A stretch of 64,000 nucleotides of DNA, from the NCBI RefSeq assembly GCF_900102345.1, contig NZ_FNKB01000001.1, positions 1,488,001-1,552,000 on the forward strand, given 5' to 3'. The notes beneath the pieces are model-generated. The model searched no databases, had not been told where the DNA came from, and saw nothing but the letters and a program-made list of their open reading frames with translations. The position numbers and the translations under genes are program-made. The DNA is from Leucobacter chromiiresistens. GTDB taxonomy: Bacteria; Actinomycetota; Actinomycetes; Actinomycetales; Microbacteriaceae. Shown piece after piece: positions 62,754 through 64,000 of this stretch (the first letter of the stretch is position 1; every line of letters starts with the position of its first letter).

Positions 62754-62879
62754 CTCGCCAGCGTCGGAGATTCGGCGTCGGTGAGACGTTTGGGTGGGGA
62801 ACGGTCTCACCGACGGCGAATCTCTCACCGAAGCGGCGGGTGGCAGCGGCGGGTGGGGGAGGTGTGGAGGCGGAGGGAG
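62754..62879. repeat. Palindromic intergenic repeat, copy 2
   Basis: Same order and orientation as copy 1. Arms 62767-62787 and 62804-62824 pair with one mismatch around a 16-base loop that differs from copy 1 at one base. An extra GCGGCGGGTGG-like unit is inserted on the right side. It lies between the DUF429 gene and the last gene of the window. Confidence 0.85.
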
Positions 62880-62970
62880 GGCGCCCCGAGCCCGCGCCCC
62901 TGCCGCGAGCGCCACGGGGTTTGCTAGCGTAAGCGGCGTACGGGTCCGAATCGAGAACGGCGAGTGAGCG

Positions 62971-64000
62971 ATGACCGAAGACACGACCGGAAGCGCCAGC
63001 GGATCGAATGAGCCCGAGGGCGACGACGACCTGCCGATCTACGAGCCCCCGTTCGGCCTCGACGCGGTGCCGGACTTCTGCGAGCGCCTCGTCGAGTACC
63101 TGATCGTCGAATCGCCCGACGACGAGTTCACGTTCGAGGGGGTGGAGGGGGAGGAGTCGCAGGGCGTCTGGATTCTGCCGCTCGGCGGCTACGACCCGAA
63201 TGAAGACAGGACGCTCACCGAGGGCGCCCCCGCAGACCGCGAGCTGCCGCCGGGCGGCTACGCGGAGGTTGCCGACACGTGGGCCCAGGGCGTGCGCCGC
63301 GTGCTCCACCAGGCGTGGGGTGCCCCGCTCGTGCGCACGCCGAAGCTGGTGGGCGTCTCGCAGGAGCCCGAGGGCATCCTCGACTTCCTCATGGTCGCGG
63401 TGAGCATCGACCGGGCCGAGATGTGGGATCGCGGCGAGCTGTGCTGCGTGCTCCTCACCAGCTGGGACGGCGAGCCGATGACGAGCATGCTGCGGCAGAT
63501 CCTCGTGGTGCTGCCCCGCGAGTACGCCTTCGGCGGCATGGCGGTGCTCGCCGATGACGAGATCACGGTGCACGACCTGATCATGCACGGCGAGCACCCC
63601 CTCGAACTGCGCCGGCGCGCGTGGCTGATGAGCACGCTCGCGGGGCAGGGCGAGGTGCGGGTGCGCGACACGGCGCTCGAGGCGTCGCGGTTCAGCCTGC
63701 GGTCGCGGGGCGGCACGACGACGGTGTGGACGTTCGCCGACGACGGCCGGGTGCTGGTGCTCATGCAGGATCCCGATTCCGAGTTCATCACGAGCGCCGC
63801 AGGGCAGCTCATCGCCGACCAGCTGTCGGGCGCGGAGGCGCATTCCGCGGGCGACGCGGCGGACGCCGCGCATCCGGAGGAGCTGCTGGAGGAGGCCCGG
63901 CTGATCCTCATCGCCCGCATGCTCGACGGCATTCCCGACGATCTGCGGGAGCTGATCGCCGCCCCCGCCGAGAACGGCCGCGGCGAGCCGGGCGAGCACG
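62971..64000 (+). CDS. Unknown acidic soluble protein, 3' end outside window
   Basis: The frame is open from ATG 62971 (MTEDTTGSASGSNEPEGDDD) to the window edge, 343 codons without a stop. The acidic start is followed by LPIYEPPFGLDAVPDFCERL and alternating strands and helices (FDFLMVAVSIDRAEMWDRGE-like, LRQILVVLPREYAFGGMAVL, LELRRRAWLMSTLAGQGEVR). No membrane segment or known domain recognised. The coding bias matches the local core genes. Confidence 0.7.
   Translation, partial: MTEDTTGSASGSNEPEGDDDLPIYEPPFGLDAVPDFCERLVEYLIVESPDDEFTFEGVEGEESQGVWILPLGGYDPNEDRTLTEGAPADRELPPGGYAEVADTWAQGVRRVLHQAWGAPLVRTPKLVGVSQEPEGILDFLMVAVSIDRAEMWDRGELCCVLLTSWDGEPMTSMLRQILVVLPREYAFGGMAVLADDEITVHDLIMHGEHPLELRRRAWLMSTLAGQGEVRVRDTALEASRFSLRSRGGTTTVWTFADDGRVLVLMQDPDSEFITSAAGQLIADQLSGAEAHSAGDAADAAHPEELLEEARLILIARMLDGIPDDLRELIAAPAENGRGEPGEH

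Noticed and set aside
61297..63999. A 900-codon open frame on the minus strand
   Set aside because: It lies antisense to the EEP gene start, the DUF429 gene and the last gene, and its sequence is low-complexity Arg/Ala/Gly typical of GC-rich shadow frames.
1..64000. CRISPR arrays, rRNA operons and complete tRNA genes
   Set aside because: No regularly spaced direct repeats, rRNA motifs or full cloverleaf sequences were found by reading both strands; only the tRNA-Pro fragment was seen.

Overview
The window is high-GC actinobacterial DNA, most likely from the Micrococcales (Microbacteriaceae, Leucobacter-like). The reasons are the codon bias, many leaderless genes with a TANNNT -10 box about 7 bases before the start codon, a Cmx-type chloramphenicol exporter, a Tet(Z)/Tet(33)-type tetracycline exporter, a MobF relaxase and an Asp23/AmaP envelope-stress cluster. 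The genus is inferred from gene content, not proved.

Layout. (1) Bases 1-33381 look like the right part of an integrated mobile island. Its right boundary is the 3' part of a tRNA-Pro(GGG) gene at 33337-33381, followed by what looks like that tRNA's own terminator. Cargo, left to right: a GntR-TetR fusion repressor facing a FAD monooxygenase; a two-component system with two membrane proteins and an epoxide hydrolase; a decayed MFS gene; a lone FabF-type ketosynthase facing a TetR repressor over twin operators; cmx with an attenuator-like leader; an IS481 remnant; a PheS-like ligase (SrmL) with an attenuator-like leader; a DUF1772/NmrA pair facing an AraC regulator; a CDP-alcohol phosphatidyltransferase and a DedA protein; a second two-component system; a graveyard of gene fragments (19042-19927); tetA/tetR; a MobF relaxase; an abortive-infection protein; a small membrane protein; a tyrosine integrase; a probable type II restriction-modification pair; and an unrecognised pair made of a cytosolic protein and a four-helix membrane protein.

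(2) Bases 33382-52114 form a second defence-rich block. It holds a TIR-like/caspase-like/RyR-like three-gene operon (a Thoeris-like layout with a caspase effector), a complete type I restriction system (hsdM-hsdS-hsdR plus a small XRE regulator), a frameshifted DEDDh exonuclease-TerB-BRCT gene, and a giant HEPN-helicase-endonuclease protein with a coiled-coil partner.

(3) Bases 52283-64000 look like core chromosome: an ABC exporter operon resembling yxlEFG, a PadR regulator operon, an Asp23/Gls24-AmaP-ECF sigma operon, an EEP-family phosphatase, a DUF429 gene flanked by two copies of a palindromic repeat, and a truncated unknown gene.

Best candidates for something undescribed: the TIR-caspase-RyR operon, the unrecognised pair at 31570-33141, the HEPN-helicase locus with its partner, and the leaders of cmx, srmL and the 27090 gene, where a leaderless micro-ORF precedes mutually exclusive RNA hairpins.
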